Origin: Sulfurimonas sp. HSL3-2
GTDB taxonomy: Bacteria > Campylobacterota > Campylobacteria > Campylobacterales > Sulfurimonadaceae
Assembly: GCF_039645965.1 (NCBI RefSeq)
Contig: NZ_CP147917.1
Location: forward strand, 496,001 to 560,000
DNA: 64,000 bases
Direction: 5' to 3'
Positions 42,699-52,315 of the stretch are shown here, piece after piece. A program made the position numbers and the translations under genes. Numbering within the stretch: the stretch's first letter is position 1; every line of letters starts with the position of its first letter. Below the pieces are notes generated by a model, which did no database searches, was not told where the DNA came from, and saw nothing but the letters and a program-made list of their open reading frames with translations.

Positions 42699-44987
42699 TT
42701 AGATAAGTTTATCACAAACTCCGTTACTGGAGTCCAGCATAACTGTAAACTGCTCTTTTGAGACAGGTCTGGAGCAGTAATATCCCTGCATATATTGTGG
42801 TTTTTTCTCATTTGTGAAAATATACTGCTCATATGTCTCGACACCCTCGATGACGACTTCAAGATTAAAGTTTTGAGCGATGGTGACTATCGTGCTTATC
42901 AGCTCTCTATCATCCGTATTGTCCTGCACATCCTGAGTAAAGGATTTATCGATCTTCAGTGTCGTAAAAGGCAGCATCTTCAGATATGAAAGAGATGAAT
43001 AGCCTGTCCCGAAATCATCGATGGAGAGATTGACACCCAGCTCTCTTAACTTGAGCATCTTATTGCGGACAGACTCTATATCTGTTACGATGATCGACTC
43101 TGTAAGTTCCAGTTCTAAGTTGTTGGCTTTTATCCCGCTTTGTCTTATCACATTTTCTACCTGTGCAAGAAATGTTTTGTTATTGAACTGATACGTGCTG
43201 ACGTTTACGGCAATCTTTTTAAAAGATGTTATATGCGGGAACTGTTTTTGCCATGCGACAAACTGTTCTACAGCATTGGAAAGTACCCATTCCCCTATGC
43301 CAAGGATAAGACCGCTTTCTTCTGCTATAGGTATGAATTCATCTGGAAACACCTCTCCGAGCTTACCGTTTTTCCATCTTAGAAGTGCTTCTGCACCTAC
43401 GACACCTGATGTCGAAAACTCTACTATCGGCTGGTAATGCACCTCCAGTTCATCCCGTTGTATCGCAAGACGGAGTTCATTTTCTATATCAAGACGTCTT
43501 TTTACCCAGATATCCATCTCATTTTGGTAAAACCTTGTAGTGTTCCTGCCCTCTTTTTTTGATTGATACATCGCAATATCGGCATGTTTTAGCAGGTCAT
43601 CTGCATCTTCTGTGTCATCGTTTACGAGAGAGATCCCTATACTTGAGGAGATATTGAGACTGTACCCATCTATTTCAAAGACCGTGTTCAGTGTTTCATG
43701 GATCTTATGGGCGATATGCTCCATCTTAGTCGCTGCCGGTCTCTCCTGTGTGCCTAAGTCCGGTACTAATACGACAAACTCATCGCCGCCGATACGGGCC
43801 ACGGTATCCTCTTTTCTTATCGCATTTGAAAGTCTCTTCGCTGTTTCTATAAGAAGTTTGTCTCCAATGCCGTGCCCTAAAGAATCGTTTATATTTTTGA
43901 AACGGTCCAGATCTAAAAAGATGACTCCAAAAAGCTGTCCATGCCTTTTAAAGCGTATGATCTCTTTGTTGATATCTTTTAAGAGGCTTATTCTGTTTGG
44001 TATGTCTGTTAAAGAGTCATAATTTGCCTGATGCTCTACATGCTGCTGTATAAGTATTCTCTGCGTGATATCAGAAACGATCCCGATAGCACCGATGACT
44101 TCATTGTCTGCATTTTTTATTGGAGAGGTCGTCATACTGATCCAGATGTCCTTTGTAGCGTACAACGTTCTATATTCTCCTTCGTAAAAGCCTTGAATAT
44201 CATCAAACGGCGCTTTTAAAGTAGGTACTATTCTCTGATCTTTAATCAAATTCATATCAAGACCGATAAGAAATTCGCGCGGTGCTTCAAGAAAATGTAT
44301 GAACTCCTGATTGACCTCTTGTATGATCAGTTTTGTATCGTAGAAAAAAATGCCGATAGGGACATTTTTAAAGATACTCTCATATTTTTGTTCAGACTTT
44401 AAGAGTTCGTCTCTTTTTTGTTCAAAAAGGAAATATGATCTGGCTGTATCCGTATAGTTCTTATTGAATTTTTTTGAGACATAGAGTAAAAGCACCAGAT
44501 ATAAAAAGACAAGCAGTGCCAGATATAAGTGTACGGTGGTGTGCTGCAGTAAAAGTTGCAGAAGCAGCGGCACGATAAGAGCGATTAAAAATATATGGAC
44601 ATTGAAAAGGAACTGTGCCAAGGCGGTAATGGCACCTGCACTCAGTCCTGCAAGTATAATGATAAATACCATCTGATAGAGATAATCACCGGGGATAAAA
44701 AATACAAATGGTGTCACACCCCATGAAAGAGCGGACAGAATGACACCCAGAGTAAAGATATCGCTCCATTTTTCAGAAGTAAAGTAATGGTTTCGAGTTT
44801 GAAACAGTTGAAGAGATATAAAACGCATTAAACTGATCATTACAACAGTGATATACCAGCTTACAAGCAGAGTGTTATCTACTTTATCCTGAAAAATAAT
44901 ACTTAATGCGGTCGCATTTGCGACTATTCCTATCAGGGATAATCTTAAACTCTCATATGTTTCGCTGATCAATCTTTTAATATACAA
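42699..44987 (-). CDS. Membrane-anchored PAS-GGDEF-EAL protein
   Basis: 762 residues. The first ~190 are six or so hydrophobic helices forming a membrane sensor (MASE-like arrangement). A PAS domain follows (~200-315; IFKNVPIGIFFYDTKL, IGIVSDITQRILIQQ), then GGDEF (~325-490; RIGGDEFVVLVPD intact) and EAL (~505-745; GAEALLRWKNG, DDFGTGYSSLSYLKML intact). It could synthesise and degrade c-di-GMP. A TATAAT (plus-strand ATTATA at 45008-45013) lies about 21 bases upstream, and GAAGAGAAG precedes the ATG. Divergent from greA. Confidence 0.92.
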   Translation of the reverse strand: MYIKRLISETYESLRLSLIGIVANATALSIIFQDKVDNTLLVSWYITVVMISLMRFISLQLFQTRNHYFTSEKWSDIFTLGVILSALSWGVTPFVFFIPGDYLYQMVFIIILAGLSAGAITALAQFLFNVHIFLIALIVPLLLQLLLQHTTVHLYLALLVFLYLVLLLYVSKKFNKNYTDTARSYFLFEQKRDELLKSEQKYESIFKNVPIGIFFYDTKLIIQEVNQEFIHFLEAPREFLIGLDMNLIKDQRIVPTLKAPFDDIQGFYEGEYRTLYATKDIWISMTTSPIKNADNEVIGAIGIVSDITQRILIQQHVEHQANYDSLTDIPNRISLLKDINKEIIRFKRHGQLFGVIFLDLDRFKNINDSLGHGIGDKLLIETAKRLSNAIRKEDTVARIGGDEFVVLVPDLGTQERPAATKMEHIAHKIHETLNTVFEIDGYSLNISSSIGISLVNDDTEDADDLLKHADIAMYQSKKEGRNTTRFYQNEMDIWVKRRLDIENELRLAIQRDELEVHYQPIVEFSTSGVVGAEALLRWKNGKLGEVFPDEFIPIAEESGLILGIGEWVLSNAVEQFVAWQKQFPHITSFKKIAVNVSTYQFNNKTFLAQVENVIRQSGIKANNLELELTESIIVTDIESVRNKMLKLRELGVNLSIDDFGTGYSSLSYLKMLPFTTLKIDKSFTQDVQDNTDDRELISTIVTIAQNFNLEVVIEGVETYEQYIFTNEKKPQYMQGYYCSRPVSKEQFTVMLDSSNGVCDKLI

Positions 44988-45054
44988 CTTCTCTTCTTCA
45001 ATACAAAATTATAGTTTAGGTGTAGTATATCAAAACTTTATTTTAAATTTTTGA

Positions 45055-45060
45055 TATAAT
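45055..45060 (+). promoter_or_regulatory. Putative -10 box for greA
   Basis: TATAAT in TTTGATATAATCG, 34 bases upstream of the greA ATG. AT-rich upstream, no clear -35. Confidence 0.5.
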
Positions 45061-45093
45061 CGTACTAATAAATTAAGATAGCAAAGAGAAACT

Positions 45094-45591
45094 ATGCAGA
45101 TACAAGAACCTATGACAAAATATGGATACGAAAAACTTCAAGCAGAGATCAACCATTTAAAACTGGTAGAACGCCCGCAGACGGTAAAAGATATCGAAGA
45201 AGCTTTAGAACACGGTGACCTGAAAGAGAATGCCGAATACCATGCAGCAAAAGAGAAGCAAAAGCTGATAGACTCAAAACTTATCGAACTTGCAGAGATG
45301 GTTACAAATGCTCAGATAGTCGATCCAAGCGAACTTGAGCATACTCGTGTCAGTTTTGGTTCTACTGTCACGCTTAGCGATATGAACAGCGGCGAAGAGG
45401 TGACATATACGATAGTAGGCGGATGTGAAAGCAACCCTGATATAGGTCTTATCTCATTTAACTCTCCGCTTGCAAAACAGCTTCTAGGACGCGAAGAGGG
45501 CGACGATGTGAAAGTAAAACTTCCAAGCGGCGTCAAAGAGTTCGAGATCGAAGAGGTAACTTATAAGGAGATAGTATTTGAGTGTCACTAA
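45094..45591 (+). CDS. greA: Transcription elongation factor GreA
   Basis: 165 residues. The N-terminal coiled coil is MTKYGYEKLQAEINHLK..ERPQTVKDIEEALEHGDLKENAEYHAAKE (the D-x-K-E-N-A-E-Y tip that reaches the polymerase active site). The C-terminal FKBP-like domain has GSTVTLSDMNSGEEVTYTIVG and SPLAKQLLGREEGDDVKV. It stimulates cleavage of backtracked RNA. The ATG at 45094 has AAAGAGA upstream; the family start MTKYGY is 6 residues in, so a start there cannot be excluded. It overlaps argC by 14 bases. Confidence 0.96.
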   Translation: MQIQEPMTKYGYEKLQAEINHLKLVERPQTVKDIEEALEHGDLKENAEYHAAKEKQKLIDSKLIELAEMVTNAQIVDPSELEHTRVSFGSTVTLSDMNSGEEVTYTIVGGCESNPDIGLISFNSPLAKQLLGREEGDDVKVKLPSGVKEFEIEEVTYKEIVFECH

Positions 45592-46582
45592 TGTAGCCAT
45601 CATTGGAGCAAGCGGATACACGGGACTAGAGCTCTTAAAGATGCTTATCAACCATCCGCACTTTAATATCACTTATGTTGCAAACACTGAAGGGAACATG
45701 ACTTTAAAAGAGCTTCATCCTTCGTTAGAGGGTGTCTATGAATGCGATATCCAAAAAGCGGATATCGATGAAGTCGCAAAGGTCAGTGAACTTGTATTTT
45801 TAGCACTTCCTCATAAAGCGGCTATGGCTTATGTCAAACCCTTATTGCAAAAAGGGCTGAAAGTCGTGGATCTTTCTGCCGACTATAGACTTGAGCTAGA
45901 AACGTATGAGAAACATTACTGCGAACATACGGACAAAGAAAACCTGACTCATGCTGTTTACGGGCTTCCTGAACTGTTTCGTGATGAGATAAAAAAAGCA
46001 AGACTTATAGCAAATCCTGGATGTTATCCTACAAGCGCTATACTCGGTGCACTGCCTTTTATGAAGTATAAAAAAGAGGGTTCCGCATTCATAGTCGATG
46101 CGAAAAGCGGTGTGAGCGGAGCAGGGAAAAAACTAAGCGATGTCACACATTTTGTAAATGTAAACGATAACTTTTTTGCGTACAATCCTCTGGGACACCG
46201 CCATGCTCCGGAGATCGCAGAAAAACTGAATATCGATTTTTCGGATGTGAGCTTTGTACCTCATTTAGTTCCTGCAACACGCGGGATGATCTCATCTATC
46301 TATATGCAGGTAAGCGGTGATTTTGATCCTATAGAGGTACTAAAAGAGTACTATAAAGATGAAAAATTTGTACGTATCAGAGAAAATCCTGTCGATATGA
46401 AAAGTGTTGCAGGAACGCATTTTTGCGATATCTTTGCTAAAAGAAACGGAGATACTCTGTTTATATCATCTGCAATCGACAACCTTTTAAAAGGCGCATC
46501 TTCTGCAGCTGTTGCAAATGCAAATCTAATGATGGGGTATGACGAGCATATATCTCTGCCGACAATAGCTTATGTCCCATAG
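45578..46582 (+). CDS. argC: N-acetyl-gamma-glutamyl-phosphate reductase
   Basis: 334 residues. Rossmann start VAIIGASGYTGLELLKML, catalytic Cys in NPGCYPTSAILG, and HRHAPEIAEKL, the family's conserved H-x-H segment. It reduces N-acetylglutamyl phosphate in arginine biosynthesis. The start is TTG at 45578, with AAGGAG 7 bases upstream inside greA. It overlaps the next gene by 11 bases. Confidence 0.95.
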   Translation: MSVTNVAIIGASGYTGLELLKMLINHPHFNITYVANTEGNMTLKELHPSLEGVYECDIQKADIDEVAKVSELVFLALPHKAAMAYVKPLLQKGLKVVDLSADYRLELETYEKHYCEHTDKENLTHAVYGLPELFRDEIKKARLIANPGCYPTSAILGALPFMKYKKEGSAFIVDAKSGVSGAGKKLSDVTHFVNVNDNFFAYNPLGHRHAPEIAEKLNIDFSDVSFVPHLVPATRGMISSIYMQVSGDFDPIEVLKEYYKDEKFVRIRENPVDMKSVAGTHFCDIFAKRNGDTLFISSAIDNLLKGASSAAVANANLMMGYDEHISLPTIAYVP

Positions 46583-47318
46583 TTTTGAACTTAAAAAGGG
46601 AGCATTCGTCATTTCGGATGCTCACTACTCCTCGCATCACCGCCCTGAACTAAAAGCTCTTTTTGAAGATATCCGTTCAAACAGACTGGAACCGACTCAG
46701 CTTATCCTTATGGGGGATATCTTTGATGCACTTTTTGCACCTATCCCTTATACGCAGGAAGTAAACCAAGATATGATAGAACTTTTGGATGAGATCTCAA
46801 AAAGAATAGAGGTCATCTATCTGGAAGGTAACCACGATTTTTGTCTGGAGGGGATCTTTGAAAACATCAAGATCTATCCATTAGAATCTCAACCCGTTAC
46901 ATGTAAGTATGAAGATAAAACGGTGCTTCTTTCTCACGGTGATCTGGGCGAGGGGATGCTGTACAAAATATACACCTCTATCATACGCAGCCGTTTCATT
47001 CTTTATATCTTAAAGTATATAGATATCCTAGGAGATCACTTTATACTCAAAAAACTTGACGATTATCTGTCCAAAAAAGAGGATTGTAATAATTTTGAAT
47101 CTTTTCTAGAGTATATTACGGCCCGAATCGGCAAAAGATTTACAGACAGATGTGATTATTTTATTGAGGGTCATTTCCATCAAAACAAGAGCTTTAAAGT
47201 GGACGGTTTTACCTATATAAACCTGGCTGCTTTTGCTTGTAATCAAAGATATTTTATTGTACAATCGTCGCAAGAAGAACTATTACTAGAGGTCTGTGCC
47301 TCTAAGGGATTAAGTTAA
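46572..47318 (+). CDS. LpxH-like metallophosphoesterase (UDP-2,3-diacylglucosamine hydrolase candidate)
   Basis: 248 residues. Calcineurin-like phosphoesterase motifs in order: ISDAHY (D-x-H), LMGDIFDALF (GDxxD), YLEGNHDF (GNHD), LSHGDLGEG (H-G-D) and EGHFHQN (GHxH). The length and the D-A-H start fit an LpxH-like enzyme cleaving UDP-diacylglucosamine in lipid A synthesis; other phosphoesterases share the fold. It carries one TTACATGTAA encoding VTCK. It overlaps argC by 11 bases and cheV by 1 base (TAATG), so the transcript may run into the chemotaxis genes. Confidence 0.82.
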   Translation: MSHSFELKKGAFVISDAHYSSHHRPELKALFEDIRSNRLEPTQLILMGDIFDALFAPIPYTQEVNQDMIELLDEISKRIEVIYLEGNHDFCLEGIFENIKIYPLESQPVTCKYEDKTVLLSHGDLGEGMLYKIYTSIIRSRFILYILKYIDILGDHFILKKLDDYLSKKEDCNNFESFLEYITARIGKRFTDRCDYFIEGHFHQNKSFKVDGFTYINLAAFACNQRYFIVQSSQEELLLEVCASKGLS

Positions 47319-48268
47319 TGAAAAACAATTCATCGTTAAAAGTTGGCAGCAATGAGATGGAACTTGTAGACTTTCGTATCTTTAAACAAGAAGACGGCGA
47401 AGTCTATGAAGGGATCTACGGCGTCAACGTTGCAAAAGTAAGAGAGATCATCAGAGTTCCCGTTCTTACGGAACTCCCTGGTGTTCCTGAGTTTATCGAA
47501 GGGATATTCGATCTTAGAGGTGTCGTGATACCGGTCGTGAATCTGGCTAGATGGATGGGCGTAAAGATCCCTGAAGATGCAGAGAAAAATGCACGTGTCA
47601 TTATCGCAGAGTTCAACAATATTCTTATAGGTTTTATCGTCCATGAAGCAAGACGTATCCGTCGTATCAACTGGAAAGATATAGAACCGGCAGCATTTAT
47701 GTCAAATTCTGAAGCACTTGACGGAAGCAAGATCACAGGTGTGACACGTATCGAAGACGATGCAGTACTTTTGATACTCGACCTTGAGACTGTTGTTCAG
47801 GACTTAGGACTATACAAACCAAATATCGGCGATATCCCTAAAGATGTCGACACGTTCAGCGGTCTTGTCCTGCTTCTTGATGACAGTTCTACTGCAAGAA
47901 AGATCGTTAAAGAAGCAGTTGAAAAGATGGGCTTTGATGTCATAGAAGCAAGTGACGGGCAAGACGGTCTGGAACGTCTTGATGAACTGTATGCTATGTA
48001 TGAAGACGATATAGCAAACCATCTTAAACTTATCATCTCGGATATAGAGATGCCTTTAATGGACGGTTTCCACTTCGCAGCGAATGTGAAAGAGGACGGC
48101 AGGTTTAAAAATATACCTATCGTATTTAACTCATCTATAAGTGATCATTTTAGTGAGATGCGCGGGATAGATGCAGGTGCTGAAGCTTACTTGGTTAAGT
48201 TCGATGCTAGTAAATTTTATGACGAAGTCGCTCGTGTTGTACGTGCGCATATGAAGGTAGGAGTGTAG
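47318..48268 (+). CDS. cheV: Chemotaxis coupling protein CheV
   Basis: 316 residues. A CheW-like domain (~10-165; VNVAKVREIIRVPVLTELPG, FDLRGVVIPVVNLARW) is joined to a C-terminal receiver (~185-310; VLLLDDSSTARKI, phospho-acceptor in LIISDIEMPLMDGFHF). It couples chemoreceptors to CheA with a phosphorylatable tail. First of the cheV-cheA-cheW run; its ATG shares the A of the preceding stop (TAATG). Confidence 0.95.
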   Translation: MKNNSSLKVGSNEMELVDFRIFKQEDGEVYEGIYGVNVAKVREIIRVPVLTELPGVPEFIEGIFDLRGVVIPVVNLARWMGVKIPEDAEKNARVIIAEFNNILIGFIVHEARRIRRINWKDIEPAAFMSNSEALDGSKITGVTRIEDDAVLLILDLETVVQDLGLYKPNIGDIPKDVDTFSGLVLLLDDSSTARKIVKEAVEKMGFDVIEASDGQDGLERLDELYAMYEDDIANHLKLIISDIEMPLMDGFHFAANVKEDGRFKNIPIVFNSSISDHFSEMRGIDAGAEAYLVKFDASKFYDEVARVVRAHMKVGV

Positions 48269-48271
48269 TTA

Positions 48272-50683
48272 ATGGATGAATTTCAAGAAATATTACAGGA
48301 TTTTCTAGTTGAATCTTTTGAGCTTATAGAGCAGTTAGACCAAGATTTGGTTGAACTAGAGACAAATCCTCAAGATCTAGATCTTTTAAACCGTATTTTC
48401 CGTGTTGCACATACGGTCAAAGGTGCTTCATCATTTTTAAACTTTGATGTACTGACTCATCTTACCCACCATATGGAAGATATCTTAAATAAAGCAAGAC
48501 ACGGTGACTTGATCATCACTCCTGACGTTATGGATGTCGTCTTAGAGTCGATCGATTTGATGAAAGAGCTTTTAAACACGATCCGTGATACGGGTGCCGA
48601 TCAAGGTATTGACGTATCTGCGTGTGTTGCAAGACTCGATGCGAAATCAAACGGTACGGAAGCTCCGGCTGCAAGTGAACCAAAAGCTGAAGAGCCTGCA
48701 CCTGTAGAGGTCGTAGAAGAACCGGAAGTAGAAGAGGTTCCGGCAGCGGACGAACCTAACTATGACGAGATGAGCGAAGATGAGGTCGAAGCTGAGATAG
48801 CTAGACTTTTAGCTGAGAGACAAGAAGAAGACAAAGCAAAAAGAAAAGCAAAACTTGAAGCAGGCGAAGAGGTCCCTCAGATGCCTGATGCTGAAGAAGA
48901 ACCGGCTAAAGCGGAAGAGAAAAAAGAGGAAGTTCCTGCCCCTGCTGCTAGTGCCATAGTGCCAAAAGCACCGACACAGCCAAAAAGACAAGAAGCTGCT
49001 CAAGAAGAAGTAAAAGCTGCAGCTCCTGCAAAATCAAGCCCGGCTATGGTCGAGCAGACTATCCGTGTGGATGTAAAAAGACTTGATCACTTGATGAATC
49101 TTATCGGTGAGCTTGTTCTTGCAAAAAACCGTTTGATCAAGATCAATGTCGATGTCGAAGAGCGTTATGAGGGTGAGGAGTTCTTAGAGGAACTGAACCA
49201 AGTCGTATCTATCGTTTCTCTTGTAACGACAGATCTTCAGATAGCGGTTATGAAAACAAGGATGCTTCCGATAGGAAAAGTGTTTAACAAGTTCCCTCGT
49301 ATGATCCGTGACCTTTCACGCGAGTTAAATAAAAAGATCGATCTGGAGATATTCGGTGAAGACACTGAGCTGGATAAATCTATCGTCGAAGAGATAGGTG
49401 ATCCGCTGGTTCACATCATTCGTAACTCTTGTGACCACGGTGTCGAGTCGACAGAAGACCGTGTGATGCTTGGAAAACCGGAAACAGGTAAGATCATCTT
49501 AAAAGCATACAACGAAGGGAACCATATCGTGGTTCAGATCGATGATGACGGAAAAGGTCTAGATCCTGAGATGCTGAAAAACAAATCTTTGGAAAAAGGT
49601 ATCATCACCGAAAAAGAAGCAGACTCTATGAGTGATAAAGAGGCTTTTGCTCTTATCTTCAAGCCTGGTTTCTCAACTGCCGCTTCGGTTACAAGCGTGT
49701 CGGGACGCGGTGTCGGTATGGACGTTGTTAAGACAAATATCGAAAAACTAAACGGTATTATCGATATAGACAGTGAGGTCGGAAAAGGGACTTCTATCAA
49801 ACTGAAGATACCTCTGACGTTAGCGATCATCCAAGCGCTTCTTGTCGGTGTTCAAGAGGAATACTATGCTATTCCTTTAGCATCGGTTCTAGAGACGGTA
49901 CGTATTTCTAAAGATGAGATATATACGGTCGATAACCGTTCGGTTATGAGACTTCGTGACGAAGTATTGTCACTTGTACATATCGGTGACATCTTTGAAG
50001 TAGAACGTATCATAGATGCTGCTGAACATGCATATGTCGTCGTACTCGGTCTGGCTGAAAGCAAACTGGGTCTTATCGTTGACTCGCTAGTGGGTCAGGA
50101 AGAGATCGTTATCAAGTCTTTAGGAGAGTATCTAAAAGGTATGGAAGGTATCGCAGGTGCTACGATCCGCGGTGACGGAGGTGTTACACTTATCGTCGAT
50201 GTCGCGGCACTTATGCAGATGGCAAAAACAGTCAAAGCAAAACCGATGATAGAATCAAATGCGGCGTCAGCTTCTAAAGAGAAGACAAAAGCGAGTGATT
50301 ACTGTGTTATGATCGTAGACGACTCAAAAACAGACAGAACTATCATGAGAAAAGCGTTAGAGCCAATGGGGATCACTTTAATAGAAGCGGTAGACGGTCA
50401 GGAAGCACTCAATATCTTAAAACAGGGTGAGCATAATTTCGATGCAATGCTGATAGATATCGAGATGCCGAGAATGGACGGTTATACACTGGCTAACGAG
50501 ATCAAAAAGTATAATAAGTACAAAAATCTGCCTCTGATCGCGGTTACATCTCGTTCAAGCAAATCTGACCGTATGCGCGGTGTAGAGTCTGGAATGGTAG
50601 AATATATTACGAAACCGTATTCATCGGATTATCTGGCGAGTGTCGTACAAAGAAACATCAAGTTTAAAGCGGAGTTAGCATAA
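48272..50683 (+). CDS. cheA: Chemotaxis kinase CheA with C-terminal receiver (CheAY)
   Basis: 803 residues. P1 HPt has the phospho-His in RVAHTVKGASSFLNF. A long acidic Ala/Glu/Pro linker (~130-265) replaces a recognisable CheY-binding P2. P3 dimerisation starts VDVKRLDHLMNLIGELV. The P4 kinase has HIIRNSCDHGVE, VQIDDDGKGLD and SGRGVGMDVVKTNI. A P5 CheW-like domain is followed by a receiver (~675-803; VMIVDDSKTDRTIMRK, MLIDIEMPRMDG). The fused receiver is the usual epsilonproteobacterial CheAY plan. Confidence 0.96.
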   Translation: MDEFQEILQDFLVESFELIEQLDQDLVELETNPQDLDLLNRIFRVAHTVKGASSFLNFDVLTHLTHHMEDILNKARHGDLIITPDVMDVVLESIDLMKELLNTIRDTGADQGIDVSACVARLDAKSNGTEAPAASEPKAEEPAPVEVVEEPEVEEVPAADEPNYDEMSEDEVEAEIARLLAERQEEDKAKRKAKLEAGEEVPQMPDAEEEPAKAEEKKEEVPAPAASAIVPKAPTQPKRQEAAQEEVKAAAPAKSSPAMVEQTIRVDVKRLDHLMNLIGELVLAKNRLIKINVDVEERYEGEEFLEELNQVVSIVSLVTTDLQIAVMKTRMLPIGKVFNKFPRMIRDLSRELNKKIDLEIFGEDTELDKSIVEEIGDPLVHIIRNSCDHGVESTEDRVMLGKPETGKIILKAYNEGNHIVVQIDDDGKGLDPEMLKNKSLEKGIITEKEADSMSDKEAFALIFKPGFSTAASVTSVSGRGVGMDVVKTNIEKLNGIIDIDSEVGKGTSIKLKIPLTLAIIQALLVGVQEEYYAIPLASVLETVRISKDEIYTVDNRSVMRLRDEVLSLVHIGDIFEVERIIDAAEHAYVVVLGLAESKLGLIVDSLVGQEEIVIKSLGEYLKGMEGIAGATIRGDGGVTLIVDVAALMQMAKTVKAKPMIESNAASASKEKTKASDYCVMIVDDSKTDRTIMRKALEPMGITLIEAVDGQEALNILKQGEHNFDAMLIDIEMPRMDGYTLANEIKKYNKYKNLPLIAVTSRSSKSDRMRGVESGMVEYITKPYSSDYLASVVQRNIKFKAELA

Positions 50684-51180
50684 TGAGTGATAAACTAAAA
50701 AATATTATCAATAAGCAAAGTGATCAACAGCTAAGAGGTACGGTAAGTCAACTCGAAGATGCTGTTCAGTTAGTCGGGTTTATCATAGGTGACGAAGAGT
50801 ACAGTGTGCCTATATTAAATATTCAAGAGATCATTAAGCCTATCTCATGGACAAGAGTCCCTCAGACACCTGATTATGTACTTGGTGTCTTTAACCTCCG
50901 CGGTTCTGTTATTCCGTTGATCGACCTGAGACTGAAATTCGGTCTTCAAGGGAAGAAACATACTGACGAGACACGTTTTATCGTTATGAAAGACGGCAAT
51001 GAAGTTGCGGGATTCGTTATCGACAGATTAACCGAAGCACTTCGTATCAGAAAATCGGACATCGGTCCTGCACCTGATACTATGCAAGAGGATGAAAGTA
51101 TGATCGAAGGTGTCGGAAAACAATCCGACAGGATCATAACCATACTCAAAGTAAATAAACTTCTCGAGAGAGATTTTTAA
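50683..51180 (+). CDS. cheW: Chemotaxis adaptor CheW
   Basis: 165 residues of the CheW fold: VGFIIGDEEYSVPILNIQEIIKPISWTRVP is the typical beta-strand run, then YVLGVFNLRGSVIPLIDLRLKFG and KQSDRIITILKVNKLL. It links receptors to CheA. The ATG shares the A of the cheA stop (TAATG). Ten bases separate it from the lipid-transport operon. Confidence 0.95.
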   Translation: MSDKLKNIINKQSDQQLRGTVSQLEDAVQLVGFIIGDEEYSVPILNIQEIIKPISWTRVPQTPDYVLGVFNLRGSVIPLIDLRLKFGLQGKKHTDETRFIVMKDGNEVAGFVIDRLTEALRIRKSDIGPAPDTMQEDESMIEGVGKQSDRIITILKVNKLLERDF

Positions 51181-51190
51181 AAATTGTTCT

Positions 51191-52315
51191 ATGTCTTACG
51201 AACAAAAACTATTATATAAATCTTCTTTTAATGATAACCGTTTAGAGATAGCTCTAGACGGTGAACTCTCTCTTTACACTATTTCTAAGATAAAACAATA
51301 TATAGCAAATCAGCTTGTACGAATATCCGAGCTTGAGATAGACCTAGAAAAGGTCACGTCCATTGATACGGCAGGAGCGATATATATAAACGGTTTAAAA
51401 GCGATGCTGCCGGATAAAAACATTACTTTAACATTGACATGCAGTGATGAAAAGATATTAAAGACACTGAACACGATAAAAGGTGTAGACAAAGATATCA
51501 TCGGCTTTGCACCAAAAAGAGAATCATTTATAACAAAACTCGGAGAAGATGCTTACTTAAGATATAAGAAATTCATCGACTTTATAAACTTCTTTGGTCA
51601 GATCGTATACGGTTTTGTCTATGTGTTAAGACATATAAGTCTATTGAGATATAAAGAGATCCTGTTCGAGATAAATGAAAATGCCATCAGAGCTTTTGCG
51701 ATAGTCGCGATCACAAGTTTTTTAGTCGGTGTCGTTATCGCCTACCAGTCGGCTTATCAGTTAAAGATCTACGGAGGTAATATCTTTATTGTAGATATGC
51801 TCGGTATCTCGATTTTAAGAGAGCTGGCACCGCTTATCACGGCGATCGTCATAGCAGGCAGAAGCGGTTCTGCCTTTACGGCACAGATAGGTGCGATGAA
51901 GATAACAGAAGAGCTGGACGCTATGCGTACTATGGGTTTTGATCCTATCGCTTTTTTAGTCCTGCCGCGTATTATCGCACTTGTGGTTATGATGCCGCTT
52001 CTTATATTTTTATCCGATGTGAGCGGGATACTTGGCGGTATGCTTATCGCTAAGCTTGATCTTGATATCTCTACAGCACTTTTTTTGGATAGATTTAACG
52101 AGGTCATCGCTGCAAAACATTTCTTTGTCGGGATCATCAAAGGGCCGTTCTTTGCATTTTTGATAGCTTCGATCGGTGTGTTTAGAGGGATGCTGGTCAA
52201 AGAGGATACTCAAAGCATCGGACTGAACACGACAAAAAGTGTTGTGGAGTCCATCTTCGCCGTTATCGTCTGTGATGCTGTATTTTCTATCATATTTACG
52301 AATCTGGGGATATAG
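51191..52315 (+). CDS. mlaE: MlaE-like ABC permease with N-terminal STAS domain
   Basis: 374 residues. An N-terminal STAS-type segment (~1-110; LEIALDGELSLYTISKIKQYI, VTSIDTAGAIYINGLKAM) corresponds to a built-in MlaB. The MlaE permease follows (~130-374; LVGVVIAYQSAYQLKIYG, GISILRELAPLITAIVIAGRSGSAFTA, EELDAMRTMGFDP). It is the membrane channel of a phospholipid transporter that maintains outer-membrane asymmetry. It is followed by the ATPase, MCE protein and lipoprotein genes with gaps or overlaps of 4 bases or less. Confidence 0.92.
   Translation: MSYEQKLLYKSSFNDNRLEIALDGELSLYTISKIKQYIANQLVRISELEIDLEKVTSIDTAGAIYINGLKAMLPDKNITLTLTCSDEKILKTLNTIKGVDKDIIGFAPKRESFITKLGEDAYLRYKKFIDFINFFGQIVYGFVYVLRHISLLRYKEILFEINENAIRAFAIVAITSFLVGVVIAYQSAYQLKIYGGNIFIVDMLGISILRELAPLITAIVIAGRSGSAFTAQIGAMKITEELDAMRTMGFDPIAFLVLPRIIALVVMMPLLIFLSDVSGILGGMLIAKLDLDISTALFLDRFNEVIAAKHFFVGIIKGPFFAFLIASIGVFRGMLVKEDTQSIGLNTTKSVVESIFAVIVCDAVFSIIFTNLGI

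Noticed and set aside
43612-44022. A 136-codon open frame on the plus strand
   Set aside because: Antisense to the GGDEF domain of the membrane PAS-GGDEF-EAL protein.
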